Below, one piece after another: positions 32,816-39,699 of a DNA stretch of 64,000 nt. The notes under the pieces are model-generated. The model saw nothing but the letters and a program-made list of their open reading frames with translations. It made no database searches and was not told where the DNA came from. Source of the stretch: Stenotrophomonas sp. SAU14A_NAIMI4_5 (GTDB taxonomy: Bacteria; Pseudomonadota; Gammaproteobacteria; Xanthomonadales; Xanthomonadaceae); assembly GCF_003086795.1 (NCBI RefSeq), contig NZ_CP026003.1, forward strand, positions 1,012,503 through 1,076,502, in the 5' to 3' direction. The position numbers and the translations under genes are program-made. Each line of letters starts with the position of its first letter. The stretch's first letter is position 1.

Positions 32816-32861
32816 GTGCCGTGGCACCTTGACCCCGTGCCAGAATGCCGGCTCGCCCTAC

Positions 32862-33641
32862 ATGGACCCTCAAATGGAATCGTCGATCCAGAAAGCTAGG
32901 TTTTGGAGCAGTCCGGTTGCGGTTGGGCTGTACGGTTTGGCTGCGGGCTGCTTGTTCACTGGCGCCTTCTTCTGGACCCCGCAGACCCGAGCTGCGGATG
33001 CCGCCGCGTGGGCATCTGCAATCGCTACGAGTGTCGCCGTGATAGTTGCGCTGTACGTTTCCAAACGTCAGATTGACGTTGCCAAAGATGCAGCCCAGTC
33101 CGAGCGAACAACCGCGTTGGAGCTTCAACAGGCAGCACAGAGCGACTTGGTGAATGCCCATAGAAGGAGGGCGATGCGTCTGGCGCACGCATTCAGTCGA
33201 GAGCTGGTCCTCGCCCGGCGTGATCTCATGGTGTTCCTGGTAAACATCCGCCCGCCCGTAATGGCGAACCCAAGTCGCTTCATGTTGGAAGTGTTCTTTT
33301 CCGAAAAGCCCCTGCCGGACCTGGCGCTCATCGCCAGATTCGCCGATCAGCTCGATGGATTTGAGGACGAGCACGCGTTCGCGATTCTCACGCTCCTTGC
33401 GGGCTGGCAGAGCTTCAATCGCTGGCCAGGGATGAATGCAGAGGCTTTCATCAGCTTGGAGGAGGAGCGGCGCTGGAAGATGGCAGACAACCGCTCGGAA
33501 GCCGGGCATGAAATTCTCTTGGCGCTTGGGCGCGTAGTGAACCTGCTCGCTCCGTACTACGAGAACCATGCATCGATGTTGGGCTTTGTGATGGAAGAGG
33601 TGCCTGACGAGCTTGCCCAGTACTTTCCGAAAGCCCGTTAG
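32862..33641 (+). CDS. membrane-anchored accessory protein with two TM helices
   Basis: 259 residues from ATG 32862 (or 32874). Two hydrophobic helices (VAVGLYGLAAGCLFTGAFFW and AAWASAIATSVAVIVALYV, about residues 18-38 and 46-66) are followed by a coiled coil (SKRQIDVAKDAAQSERTTALELQQAAQ) and a helical cytoplasmic domain. Its base composition is lower in G+C than the phage backbone. Same layout as the 31881 protein, opposite to the early operon; likely its own promoter. Function unknown; superinfection exclusion is plausible. Confidence 0.6.
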   Translation: MDPQMESSIQKARFWSSPVAVGLYGLAAGCLFTGAFFWTPQTRAADAAAWASAIATSVAVIVALYVSKRQIDVAKDAAQSERTTALELQQAAQSDLVNAHRRRAMRLAHAFSRELVLARRDLMVFLVNIRPPVMANPSRFMLEVFFSEKPLPDLALIARFADQLDGFEDEHAFAILTLLAGWQSFNRWPGMNAEAFISLEEERRWKMADNRSEAGHEILLALGRVVNLLAPYYENHASMLGFVMEEVPDELAQYFPKAR

Positions 33642-33778
33642 CGAAGGTTCCTGCGCTTGGCATGCCGGCGCTGATTGTTCGTAGCGGATGTTCTGCACGC
33701 TTCTGCTCCTCAGAGAGTTGCCGGCTTCGTGGAAGTCCCGCCGGCGTGGGAGGCCGGTTGCGCCGGCCGGGCGGTTGC

Positions 33779-34021
33779 TCAGTGCGTGTCGTCGGCGGGC
33801 ATTGCCCGGCGGCGGCGCTCGTCGGTGCGGCGCTGCATTTCGACGCGGAAGGCAGGCCAGCCGCGGCGGGCGTCATTCCAGCCGTGCCAGCCGAAGTAGG
33901 CGATGCCGGCCAGGGCGATCAGGACGAAGGAGGCGGCGCCGGTGTAGATGGCGCGCGCGAGCAGCGCCATCAGGGCGCCGACGATCACGGCGCAGTAGAA
34001 GGGCAGGGCCAGGTGGTGCAT
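33779..34021 (-). CDS. small membrane protein of the leftward operon
   Basis: 80 residues with two hydrophobic helices (LALPFYCAVIVGALMALLARAIY, AASFVLIALAGIAYFGWHGW) and a basic tail. Its ATG overlaps the stop codon of the gene before it (TAATG). Confidence 0.55.
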   Translation of the reverse strand: MHHLALPFYCAVIVGALMALLARAIYTGAASFVLIALAGIAYFGWHGWNDARRGWPAFRVEMQRRTDERRRRAMPADDTH

Positions 34022-34245
34022 TAGGCGTGGCTCCACGCGCGCTGCGGCTTGCGGCGCAGCGACCGCTTCATGCGGCTGATGGCAGCCGCGGCGCTGCCGC
34101 CGCGCAGGAAGTCGAGCCGTGCCAGGTCGGCGACGGTATTGGCGAAGTCGGGGCGGTGACCGATGCGCAGGGCGGCGATGCGGACGGCGTCTGCGACGGC
34201 GCGGCCGCGCTGCTGCGGGCCTACCAGGATGGCGACGACGCTCAT
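34021..34245 (-). CDS. small phage protein, leftward operon
   Basis: 74 residues starting MSVVAILVGPQQRGRAVADAV, ending in a basic stretch (SRMKRSLRRKPQRAW). ATGA overlaps link it to both neighbours. No family recognised. Confidence 0.5.
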   Translation of the reverse strand: MSVVAILVGPQQRGRAVADAVRIAALRIGHRPDFANTVADLARLDFLRGGSAAAAISRMKRSLRRKPQRAWSHA

Positions 34246-34463
34246 GCCTGCACCTGCAGATGCTTTTCGGCGCGGTCGGCGGCCATGGGCGCGCCGGCTG
34301 CCGGGCTGGCGGCCCGGAACAGATCGATGGCGAGCTGGCGAGCGTCGGCGGTGGTGAGCAGCCATGCGCTGTTGCCGAGGTCCACGACGACGTTGTGTTC
34401 GTCGGCGGTGACCGGCATGACCTGGCCGGCCGGATGCACGCGAGCGAAGACCCGGGCGCTCAT
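34242..34463 (-). CDS. small phage protein, leftward operon
   Basis: 73 residues starting MSARVFARVHPAGQVMPV, with LGNSAWLLTTADARQLAIDLFRAA in the middle, which resembles part of the following gene's product (predicted helix after short strands). ATGA overlaps at both ends. No function known. Confidence 0.5.
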   Translation of the reverse strand: MSARVFARVHPAGQVMPVTADEHNVVVDLGNSAWLLTTADARQLAIDLFRAASPAAGAPMAADRAEKHLQVQA

Positions 34464-34684
34464 GCCGCGTCCTTGCCGCTCAGGGCGTCGGTGTACTGCT
34501 TGGCGGTGGTGCCGCTCATGCGCAGCGCTTGGGCCGCGCGCTGCAGCTCCAGCGCGAGCTGGTCGGCTTCGGCCGGATCGAGGTAGAGCGAGGCAAAGCC
34601 GAGCTTTACGGCGACCTTGCCGAGGGCGTCCATGGAGAGGACGGTGGGCGCGATGCTGGCGGCGCCGAGGGACAAGCTGGCCAT
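34460..34684 (-). CDS. first gene of the leftward early operon
   Basis: 74 residues: MASLSLGAASIAPTVLSMDALGKVAVKLGFASLYLDPAEADQLALELQRAAQAL. GGAGATC lies upstream of the ATG. It follows two operator-like sites (34741-34779), so it is the likely first product of the leftward (pL-like) promoter. No family recognised. Confidence 0.55.
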   Translation of the reverse strand: MASLSLGAASIAPTVLSMDALGKVAVKLGFASLYLDPAEADQLALELQRAAQALRMSGTTAKQYTDALSGKDAA

Positions 34685-34740
34685 GTGTGATCTCCTGCGC
34701 CCGGCCCCGGGATGGGGCTGCGTTGGGCGACGGGGCTAAG

Positions 34741-34755
34741 ATCACACAATGTGAT
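34741..34755. promoter_or_regulatory. operator, left cluster site 1
   Basis: ATCAC-ACAAT-GTGAT, a perfect 5-bp inverted repeat. It belongs to the same motif family as the three sites beside the repressor gene. Confidence 0.7.
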
Positions 34756-34764
34756 TATTGATGC

Positions 34765-34779
34765 AACACGAAACGTGAT
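34765..34779. promoter_or_regulatory. operator, left cluster site 2
   Basis: AACAC-GAAAC-GTGAT; one mismatch from a perfect palindrome. Centre-to-centre distance to site 1 is 24 bp. Together they resemble a lambda oL upstream of the leftward genes. Confidence 0.7.
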
Positions 34780-34792
34780 GTTTGGGCGTGCA

Positions 34793-34824
34793 TTTTCTGA
34801 ACGGCGGTAGTTCCGTTCAGAAAA
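34793..34824. promoter_or_regulatory. 12-bp perfect inverted repeat of unknown role
   Basis: TTTTCTGAACGG (34793-34804) and CCGTTCAGAAAA (34813-34824) with an 8-base loop. It lies between the left operators and the end of the repressor operon. Because the T-rich end is inside the stem, it is not a standard terminator in either direction, although a bidirectional hairpin is possible. Confidence 0.5.
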
Positions 34825-34835
34825 AGAGGGTTGGG

Positions 34836-35177
34836 CTAGTCGAACTGGTTCCGGATCAGCCCAGCGTCTTCGAAGGACACGTCGTCGCGGATGCACTCGC
34901 GGGCGCGGTCCAGATTGCGGTGCAGCTCGATTAGGTCGTCATCGCCGAGGTCATCTATCGATGCGTGCCCCAGCGTTGCTTGGTCGATGATGAGTTGAAC
35001 GCCGAACGGGCTATAGACCTTGGCCAACGTTCGGATCATGCGCAGATGGCTCTCGCGTGCGACAGCATCGAAGTGCGCGGAGCGCTTCCCTCTAGCCGGG
35101 CGGGGCGCAGGCTGTTTGTCAGGCGCGGCGCTTATCCGCTCCATCAGCTTGTGCAGCAGCTCGTCCGTTTTGCTCAT
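34836..35177 (-). CDS. hypothetical protein downstream of the repressor
   Basis: 113 residues, helical and acidic in the second half (IDDLGDDDLIELHRNLDRARECIRDD). Its start overlaps the end of the repressor gene by 59 bp in another frame, so the two are co-transcribed from the maintenance promoter in lysogens. Function unknown; it could modulate the repressor or provide immunity. Confidence 0.55.
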   Translation of the reverse strand: MSKTDELLHKLMERISAAPDKQPAPRPARGKRSAHFDAVARESHLRMIRTLAKVYSPFGVQLIIDQATLGHASIDDLGDDDLIELHRNLDRARECIRDDVSFEDAGLIRNQFD

Positions 35178-35616
35178 GTGTTGCAGTTCCCCTGTGTAGA
35201 TCGCGCTTCTCGCGCCATGCTGCGAAATCCACCAGGTTCCGCTGATCTGCGGGGCGTTCGTCGTTCAAGATCCATTCGTACACATCCGCGAACAGATCAG
35301 CATCCGTCTCGATATCGAAGGCCTTGCCGAGTGTTCCGAACGCCTTGGCCAGGAACCGGTGGGTTTCGGCAAGGATTGCAGGAGCGGGTCGCGGGGACTG
35401 AGACGCCGGCGCTTCGCCGAACAGGGACGCGATGCTGACGCCTAGGGCGTTGGCCAGTAGCGGCACTTCTGACACCTTGGGCTCGCGCGCGCTGGCCGCT
35501 GATGATTCGTAGTTCGCGATACGGCTTTGACCAGACCAGCCGCAGGCGAGCGCCAGTGCTTCCTGGGTCATGCCGGCATTGATCCGGGCGGCGCGGAGGT
35601 TGTCAGAGAAGGCCAT
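35119..35616 (-). CDS. CI-like prophage repressor, XRE family, without peptidase domain
   Basis: 165 residues. The N-terminal helix-turn-helix is MTQEALALACGWSGQSRIANYESS (about residues 15-40), followed by PLLANALGVSIASLFGEAP. No LexA/CI-type S24 Ser-Lys peptidase domain follows; the C-terminal 80 residues are helical. It lies opposite to the Cro-like gene with three operators between. Induction by RecA-driven self-cleavage is therefore not expected. Confidence 0.75.
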   Translation of the reverse strand: MAFSDNLRAARINAGMTQEALALACGWSGQSRIANYESSAASAREPKVSEVPLLANALGVSIASLFGEAPASQSPRPAPAILAETHRFLAKAFGTLGKAFDIETDADLFADVYEWILNDERPADQRNLVDFAAWREKRDLHRGTATHEQNGRAAAQADGADKRRA

Positions 35617-35626
35617 ACCGGGATTC

Positions 35627-35641
35627 TTCACGGTATGTGAT
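35627..35641. promoter_or_regulatory. operator, right cluster site 1 (repressor-proximal)
   Basis: TTCAC-GGTAT-GTGAT, 11 bp upstream of the repressor start codon. Confidence 0.65.
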
Positions 35642-35649
35642 GCGGCGCT

Positions 35650-35664
35650 AACACGAATTGTGTT
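35650..35664. promoter_or_regulatory. operator, right cluster site 2
   Basis: AACAC-GAATT-GTGTT, a perfect palindrome, 23 bp centre-to-centre from site 1. Confidence 0.7.
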
Positions 35665-35673
35665 GCTTGAAGG

Positions 35674-35688
35674 ATCACGATATGTGAT
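35674..35688. promoter_or_regulatory. operator, right cluster site 3, overlapping the rightward promoter
   Basis: ATCAC-GATAT-GTGAT, a perfect palindrome, 24 bp from site 2. A candidate promoter TTGTGT (35658-35663), 17-bp spacer, TATGTG (35681-35686) for the Cro-like gene overlaps sites 2 and 3, as in lambda pR. Confidence 0.7.
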
Positions 35689-35697
35689 GCTCCTCGC

Positions 35698-36129
35698 ATG
35701 GACGCTCTCGACAAAGCCGTAAAAGCCGCTGGTGGCGTGACTTCTCTCGCCGCTGCCCTTGGTGTTCGCCAGAGCGCCGTCAGCAATTGGAAATCCCGGT
35801 CCAGCATTCCCGCGGCCCAGGTCCTGGGAATCGAGCGGGCCACGGGAGTTTCCCGGCATGAGCTCTGCCCGGAGATCTTCGGCGCCGCCGCCGACCTTGC
35901 TCCGGTCACCAAGCAGCAGCTGCTGGAAAAGCTCGGCCTCAGCACCGACGCCCACTTGGCCATCGTGCTGTCCCTGCCGGTCGAGCAGGTCGCGCTCTGG
36001 CCGAGCGCTGGTGCCGTACCCGCGCTGCCGCAAGTTCTGCGTCTGCTCGGCATTGGCGACCAGGCCCCGGTCGCACCGGTCAGCCTCGACCCCGATGCCG
36101 ACCGCATTGGCCCTGTCGACACCGCCTGA
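35698..36129 (+). CDS. YdaS/Cro-like regulator
   Basis: 143 residues. The N-terminal MDALDKAVKAAGGVTSLAAALGVRQSAVSNWKSRSSIP is a YdaS-type helix-turn-helix, the class that serves as Cro in many lambdoid prophages. The C-terminal part is not typical and may be a dimerisation region. First gene of the rightward early operon. The predicted transcription start is only a few bases before the ATG and no good Shine-Dalgarno is visible, so it may be translated from a nearly leaderless message. Confidence 0.7.
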   Translation: MDALDKAVKAAGGVTSLAAALGVRQSAVSNWKSRSSIPAAQVLGIERATGVSRHELCPEIFGAAADLAPVTKQQLLEKLGLSTDAHLAIVLSLPVEQVALWPSAGAVPALPQVLRLLGIGDQAPVAPVSLDPDADRIGPVDTA

Positions 36130-36239
36130 AAGGCCATCCCTGGCCGTCGTCCCTGAGTTGTCTCTGTCCATGGCGCCCATCGTGCGCCGCCCGGGCCCAG
36201 CCCGAAACCCTGAAACACAGTCCCTCCCAAGGTGACCCG

Positions 36240-36770
36240 ATGACCTGCCGTACCTCCTCGCTCAACTGGCTCGACAACCTCTACAACTCCGTGCGCGAGA
36301 CGCCGGGCGGCGTGGAAGCTGCAGCTGCGTACCTGGCCCAGCGCCGGGGCAAGTCGATGCACCCCGAGACGCTGCGCGCGAAGCTGCGCGGTCTGGAGGG
36401 TGAGTCGGTGACGCTCCAGATCGCCGAACTGTTGACCGAGTGGATGCAGGAACAGGCCGGCGGCGGTGAGCGCGCGCTGGGCTGGCTGCAGTCGCTGGTA
36501 GCGCGCTTCGGCATGGCCGCCGACGTGGTGCCGCCGGCGCCGGAAGGTGGTTGGTCCGACGAGATCGGCGCCATCCAGATGAAGCTTCTGGAGATCACCA
36601 GCCGGGTGGGGAAGCTGTCCGGCACGGCCGTGGAGGCCATCGCCGACTCGACCATCACGAACGCTGAGGCCGAGCAGATGATTGCCGAGATCCGCGCACT
36701 GCGCACCATGGCCAATCGCCTGGAGCGCAACGTCGCGCGCGCTGCAGCGAAGGGGAGGGCGGCCCGATGA
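36240..36770 (+). CDS. phage CII-family regulatory protein
   Basis: 176 residues. LNWLDNLYNSVRETPGGVEAAAAYLAQRRGKSMHPETLRAKLRG has the layout of the phage regulatory CII (CP76-type) family, with a helix-turn-helix for DNA binding, and a long helical C-terminal part. Its position after the Cro-like gene and before the replication gene matches lambda cII. ATGA overlap with the next gene. Confidence 0.7.
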   Translation: MTCRTSSLNWLDNLYNSVRETPGGVEAAAAYLAQRRGKSMHPETLRAKLRGLEGESVTLQIAELLTEWMQEQAGGGERALGWLQSLVARFGMAADVVPPAPEGGWSDEIGAIQMKLLEITSRVGKLSGTAVEAIADSTITNAEAEQMIAEIRALRTMANRLERNVARAAAKGRAAR

Positions 36771-37078
36771 CCAGTCTGGCCCGATCCAACGATCCCAACA
36801 GCAGCCATGCGGCTGCGGCGGACCTCGTCGCCACCGGCAAGCTGCTGGACCAGCAGACGCGCGCTGCAGCAGCGGTGCGTCGCCACCCTGGCCAGAGCAG
36901 CCTGCATCTGGCCGCACTGACCGGCCTTGACCGCCACATGCTCGGCCGTCGCCTGCCGGAGCTGGCCCGCCAGGGGAAGATCTGGCGCGGCCCTGCAGCG
37001 CCGTGCGCCACAACGGGCAAGAGCGCCTGCACGTGGTTCCCGGTGGCACCTGGCGAAAACCTGTCGCTGGGGCTCTGA
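36767..37078 (+). CDS. winged-helix-like phage protein
   Basis: 103 residues. VRRHPGQSSLHLAALTGLDRHMLGRRLPELARQGKIWRG has the pattern of a winged helix (helices then a wing). Coupled by ATGA to the CII-like gene and followed directly by the O-like gene. Specific role unknown. Confidence 0.55.
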   Translation: MTSLARSNDPNSSHAAAADLVATGKLLDQQTRAAAAVRRHPGQSSLHLAALTGLDRHMLGRRLPELARQGKIWRGPAAPCATTGKSACTWFPVAPGENLSLGL

Positions 37079-37079
37079 C

Positions 37080-37973
37080 ATGTCGACCATCATCATGTCG
37101 CAGTGCTGGCCGCTGCAGGGCCTGAGCGTCACGCAGAAGGCTGTGCTGATCTCGCTGGCCGACCAGGCGAACGACGACGGCGTGTGCTGGCCGGCAGTGG
37201 GGACCATCGCCACGCGCTGCTGCATGTCGCCGCGCGCTGTGCGCACCGCCATGGATCATCTGGAGGTCGTTGGCCTGCTGACCCGCGCCCATCGGTTCAA
37301 CAGCAGCACGGTCTACAACGTCACTCCGGCGAACTTCGACACCGCAGCATCGCCGTCCAAGGGCTCTCGCAAGGCGGGTAAATCGGGTGCTGCATCGGAC
37401 GCAGGTGCTGCGCCCCATGCAGGGGGTGCGCCCGCTGCAGGTGGGGATGCGCCCGCTGCAGGAGGGGATGCACCGGGCGCAGGTCTGGAGGTGCGCCCCG
37501 TGCCGCCTAACCGTCATATAACCATCAATGAACCGTCAGGAGAACCGTCATTTCCGGCGGGCCTGTCGGCCGCGCCGCCGGTGGTGGATGCGGAGACCGA
37601 GGTGCAGGCAGCATGCCGAGCCACGTGGGTGGCCTATGCCACGGCGTACCGGAACCGTCACGGCGTGGCGCCGGTCCGCAACGCCAAGGTCAACGCCAAC
37701 GTGAAGCAGCTGGTGCAGCGCCTGGGCCGCGATGAGGCCCCGGCTGTGGCTGGGTGGTTCCTGACCGTCAACGAGCGCTACGTGGTGCAGAACATGCACG
37801 ACCTGGGCGCGCTGTTGGCGAAGTGCGAGGCCTACCGCACGCAGTGGGCCACCGGCCGGCAGATGACGGCGACCAGCGCCCAGCAGCAGGACCAGACCCA
37901 AGCCAACGCCTCTGCCGCCGACGACGCCAAGGCGCTGCTGCGCCGCTTGAAGGGAAACGCCGATGCTCAGTGA
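37080..37973 (+). CDS. phage replication initiator, lambda O-like
   Basis: 297 residues. The N-terminal domain, MSTIIMSQCWPLQGLSVTQKAVLISLADQANDDGVCWPAVGTIATRCCMSPRAVRTAMDHLEVVGLL in several parts, is a winged helix found in phage O/DnaT-like replication proteins. Residues about 105-135 are a 7-residue Gly/Ala/Pro repeat encoded by 21-bp DNA repeats, then a conserved C-terminal domain (residues 165-270). In lambda the origin lies inside gene O, and the repeats here point to the same arrangement. The next gene, overlapping by 11 bp, stands in the place of lambda P. Confidence 0.65.
   Translation: MSTIIMSQCWPLQGLSVTQKAVLISLADQANDDGVCWPAVGTIATRCCMSPRAVRTAMDHLEVVGLLTRAHRFNSSTVYNVTPANFDTAASPSKGSRKAGKSGAASDAGAAPHAGGAPAAGGDAPAAGGDAPGAGLEVRPVPPNRHITINEPSGEPSFPAGLSAAPPVVDAETEVQAACRATWVAYATAYRNRHGVAPVRNAKVNANVKQLVQRLGRDEAPAVAGWFLTVNERYVVQNMHDLGALLAKCEAYRTQWATGRQMTATSAQQQDQTQANASAADDAKALLRRLKGNADAQ
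37404..37550 (+). other. candidate origin of replication: iterons plus phased AT-rich 8-mers
   Basis: Four 21-bp tandem units from 37404 to 37487 share TGCRCCSGCKGCAGG-like cores. They are followed by a more A+T-rich stretch with AACCGTCA or AACCATCA at 37509, 37520, 37531 and 37543, that is at 11- or 12-bp steps, about one helical turn. Iterons followed by an A+T-rich unwinding region, inside the initiator gene, is the layout of lambda ori. Confidence 0.5.
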
Positions 37974-38634
37974 TGCCGAACAGGACACGCTGGTCGAAAT
38001 GCTGGTGGCCACGGCCGAGGTGATGGGCGAGCAGATCCGCCCGACCGCTGCGGCCTACATGGTCACCGACTTGGCGGCCTACCCGCTGCGGGTGCTGGCC
38101 GAGGCGCTGACGGCGTGCCGCCGCGAGGTAAAGGGCCGGCTGAGCTTGGCCGCGATCATGGAGCGCATCGACGACGGCCATCCGGCCCCGAACGAAGCGT
38201 GGGCCGTGGCCATCCGCGCCACTGACGAGGCGGTGACCCTGGTGTGGACCGAGCAGACCCGGGACGCATGGACGGCGGCGCTGCCGCTGGTCGAGGAGGG
38301 CGACAAGATCGCAGCCCGGCAGGCGTTCTTGGAGGTGTACGCACGGTTGGTGAAAAGTGCGCGCGCCGTGGGTGGTTGCGCCGTCTACCAGCCGTCGCTA
38401 GGCCACGACGCGAGCGCCCGTGCCGCAGCGCTGCAGCTGGCGGTCGACGCCGGTCGCCTTGCGCACCAGCAGGTGGCCGAGCACTTGGCGCTGCCGGCGC
38501 CCACGCCCGCGTTCAACCCCTTGGCGCTGCTGGCCGGCCGAGTGGAGGCCAGCCCGGAAGCGAACGAGCGTACCCGGAAGCGGCTGGCGGAGATCGCCGA
38601 GCTGTTCGGGTCCGCCCAGGACGCCGCGGCATGA
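37963..38634 (+). CDS. phage replication-associated protein (P-like position)
   Basis: 223 residues, helical, Ala/Leu-rich, starting MLSDAEQDTLVEMLVATAEVMGEQIRPTAAAYMVTDL. It overlaps the O-like gene by 11 bp. Position fits lambda P (helicase loader), but no ATPase or loader motif is visible, so the role is inferred from context. Confidence 0.5.
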   Translation: MLSDAEQDTLVEMLVATAEVMGEQIRPTAAAYMVTDLAAYPLRVLAEALTACRREVKGRLSLAAIMERIDDGHPAPNEAWAVAIRATDEAVTLVWTEQTRDAWTAALPLVEEGDKIAARQAFLEVYARLVKSARAVGGCAVYQPSLGHDASARAAALQLAVDAGRLAHQQVAEHLALPAPTPAFNPLALLAGRVEASPEANERTRKRLAEIAELFGSAQDAAA

Positions 38635-38825
38635 GGCAGGACCACGTCGAACTGGAAGTGCGGCCGGCGTCGGAGCCGGTGGCCGAGGCCGGCTGGTATC
38701 TGGCCTATGGCTACGGGATCAAGCCGCTGGTGCTGTACGCGACCCGTGGCATGACCGTGTGGCGTGACGGCATGCGCCAGATCCCGATCACCCGCTATGC
38801 CGGCCCTGTGCCGGAGCTGCGCTGA
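38631..38825 (+). CDS. small phage protein
   Basis: 64 residues: AEAGWYLAYGYGIKPLVLYATRGMTVWRDGMRQIPITRY reads as a small beta-sheet domain. ATGA overlaps at both ends tie it to the operon. No family recognised. Confidence 0.55.
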   Translation: MRQDHVELEVRPASEPVAEAGWYLAYGYGIKPLVLYATRGMTVWRDGMRQIPITRYAGPVPELR

Positions 38826-39193
38826 TGTGGTCGAAAGCCCCGCCGCCGACCAAGGAAGAAGCGGCCCGCATCGAGTTGGCCAAGACCGGCCCGTGCATGG
38901 CGTGCCTGGCGCTGCAGCTGCAGGGTCTGTTGGAGCCGGTGCTGGTGGTCTACGGCTGCGACTACAACCACGCCAAGAGCGGCAACGTGCGGCGCGGCCA
39001 CATGTGCGGCTACGCGCTCTGCAAATGGCACCACATGCGCTACCCGATGGAGGGGAACACCTTCGCGACGATGCGCCAGATCTACGGCCCGAGCCTTATG
39101 GATGGCTCGCGGACCTTCCACGAGACCTACGGCTCGGACGACGAGCTGATTGACCAGCAGACCTACATCAACGAGCTGAGGAAAGCAGCATGA
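38825..39193 (+). CDS. Ref-like recombination-enhancing nuclease
   Basis: 122 residues with GPCMACLALQ followed by CDYNHAKSGNVRRGHMCGYALCKWHHM, the Cys/His pattern of the P1 Ref family, a RecA-dependent HNH-type nuclease. Common in lambdoid early regions next to other recombination genes. Call by motif. Confidence 0.7.
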   Translation: MWSKAPPPTKEEAARIELAKTGPCMACLALQLQGLLEPVLVVYGCDYNHAKSGNVRRGHMCGYALCKWHHMRYPMEGNTFATMRQIYGPSLMDGSRTFHETYGSDDELIDQQTYINELRKAA

Positions 39194-39699
39194 TCGATCG
39201 AAGCACGAGCTACGCGGGCCAGGTGCGCGCGCTGTTCGAGGCTGCGCCGCAGGCGCGGCTGCAGCTGTGCGAAATGTACGAGAGGGCCAACGCGAGCACC
39301 GTGCGGCACCGCGAGCGGATCAGCAGCGCCGCCCGCGATCTGGTTCTGGCCGGCTACCTGGTCAAGGAAGGGAGGGGAAAGAAGGCGGAGTTCAGTGCCA
39401 CGGGCAAAGGCATGCCCCGTAAGTTCGTGGTCACCGACGAGCAGCGGGAGCAGTGCAGGGCAGACAAGGCCAAGAAGCAGGCGGCCTACCGCGCATCGAA
39501 GCGCGTCGGCACCTCCCCACGCGCGCCGGACAAGATGACGATCAACCGTGCGCGGGTGGATCTGCGCGCCGACCTGGCCCCGGCCAAACCGTGGGGCAAG
39601 GAGAAGAGCGGGCAGCGGCCGGCCGAGACGGTGGAGCAGTTCCAGGCGCGGGGCGGGCAGGTACAGCGCCTGACGGCCAGCTGGGAGCAGGCAGTATGA
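39190..39699 (+). CDS. phage DNA-binding-like protein
   Basis: 169 residues; the first 75 have winged-helix features (ERANASTVRHRERISSAARDLVLAGYLVKEG), the rest is long, basic and probably disordered. ATGA overlaps on both sides. Confidence 0.5.
   Translation: MIDRSTSYAGQVRALFEAAPQARLQLCEMYERANASTVRHRERISSAARDLVLAGYLVKEGRGKKAEFSATGKGMPRKFVVTDEQREQCRADKAKKQAAYRASKRVGTSPRAPDKMTINRARVDLRADLAPAKPWGKEKSGQRPAETVEQFQARGGQVQRLTASWEQAV

Noticed and set aside
34793..34824. inverted repeat considered as terminator of the repressor operon
   Set aside because: The T- and A-rich parts are inside the stem and no T-run follows in either direction; kept as an unexplained repeat.
37404..37487. 21-bp tandem repeats considered as a CRISPR array
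   Set aside because: Units are contiguous, without spacers, and lie within a coding frame; no cas genes are present.
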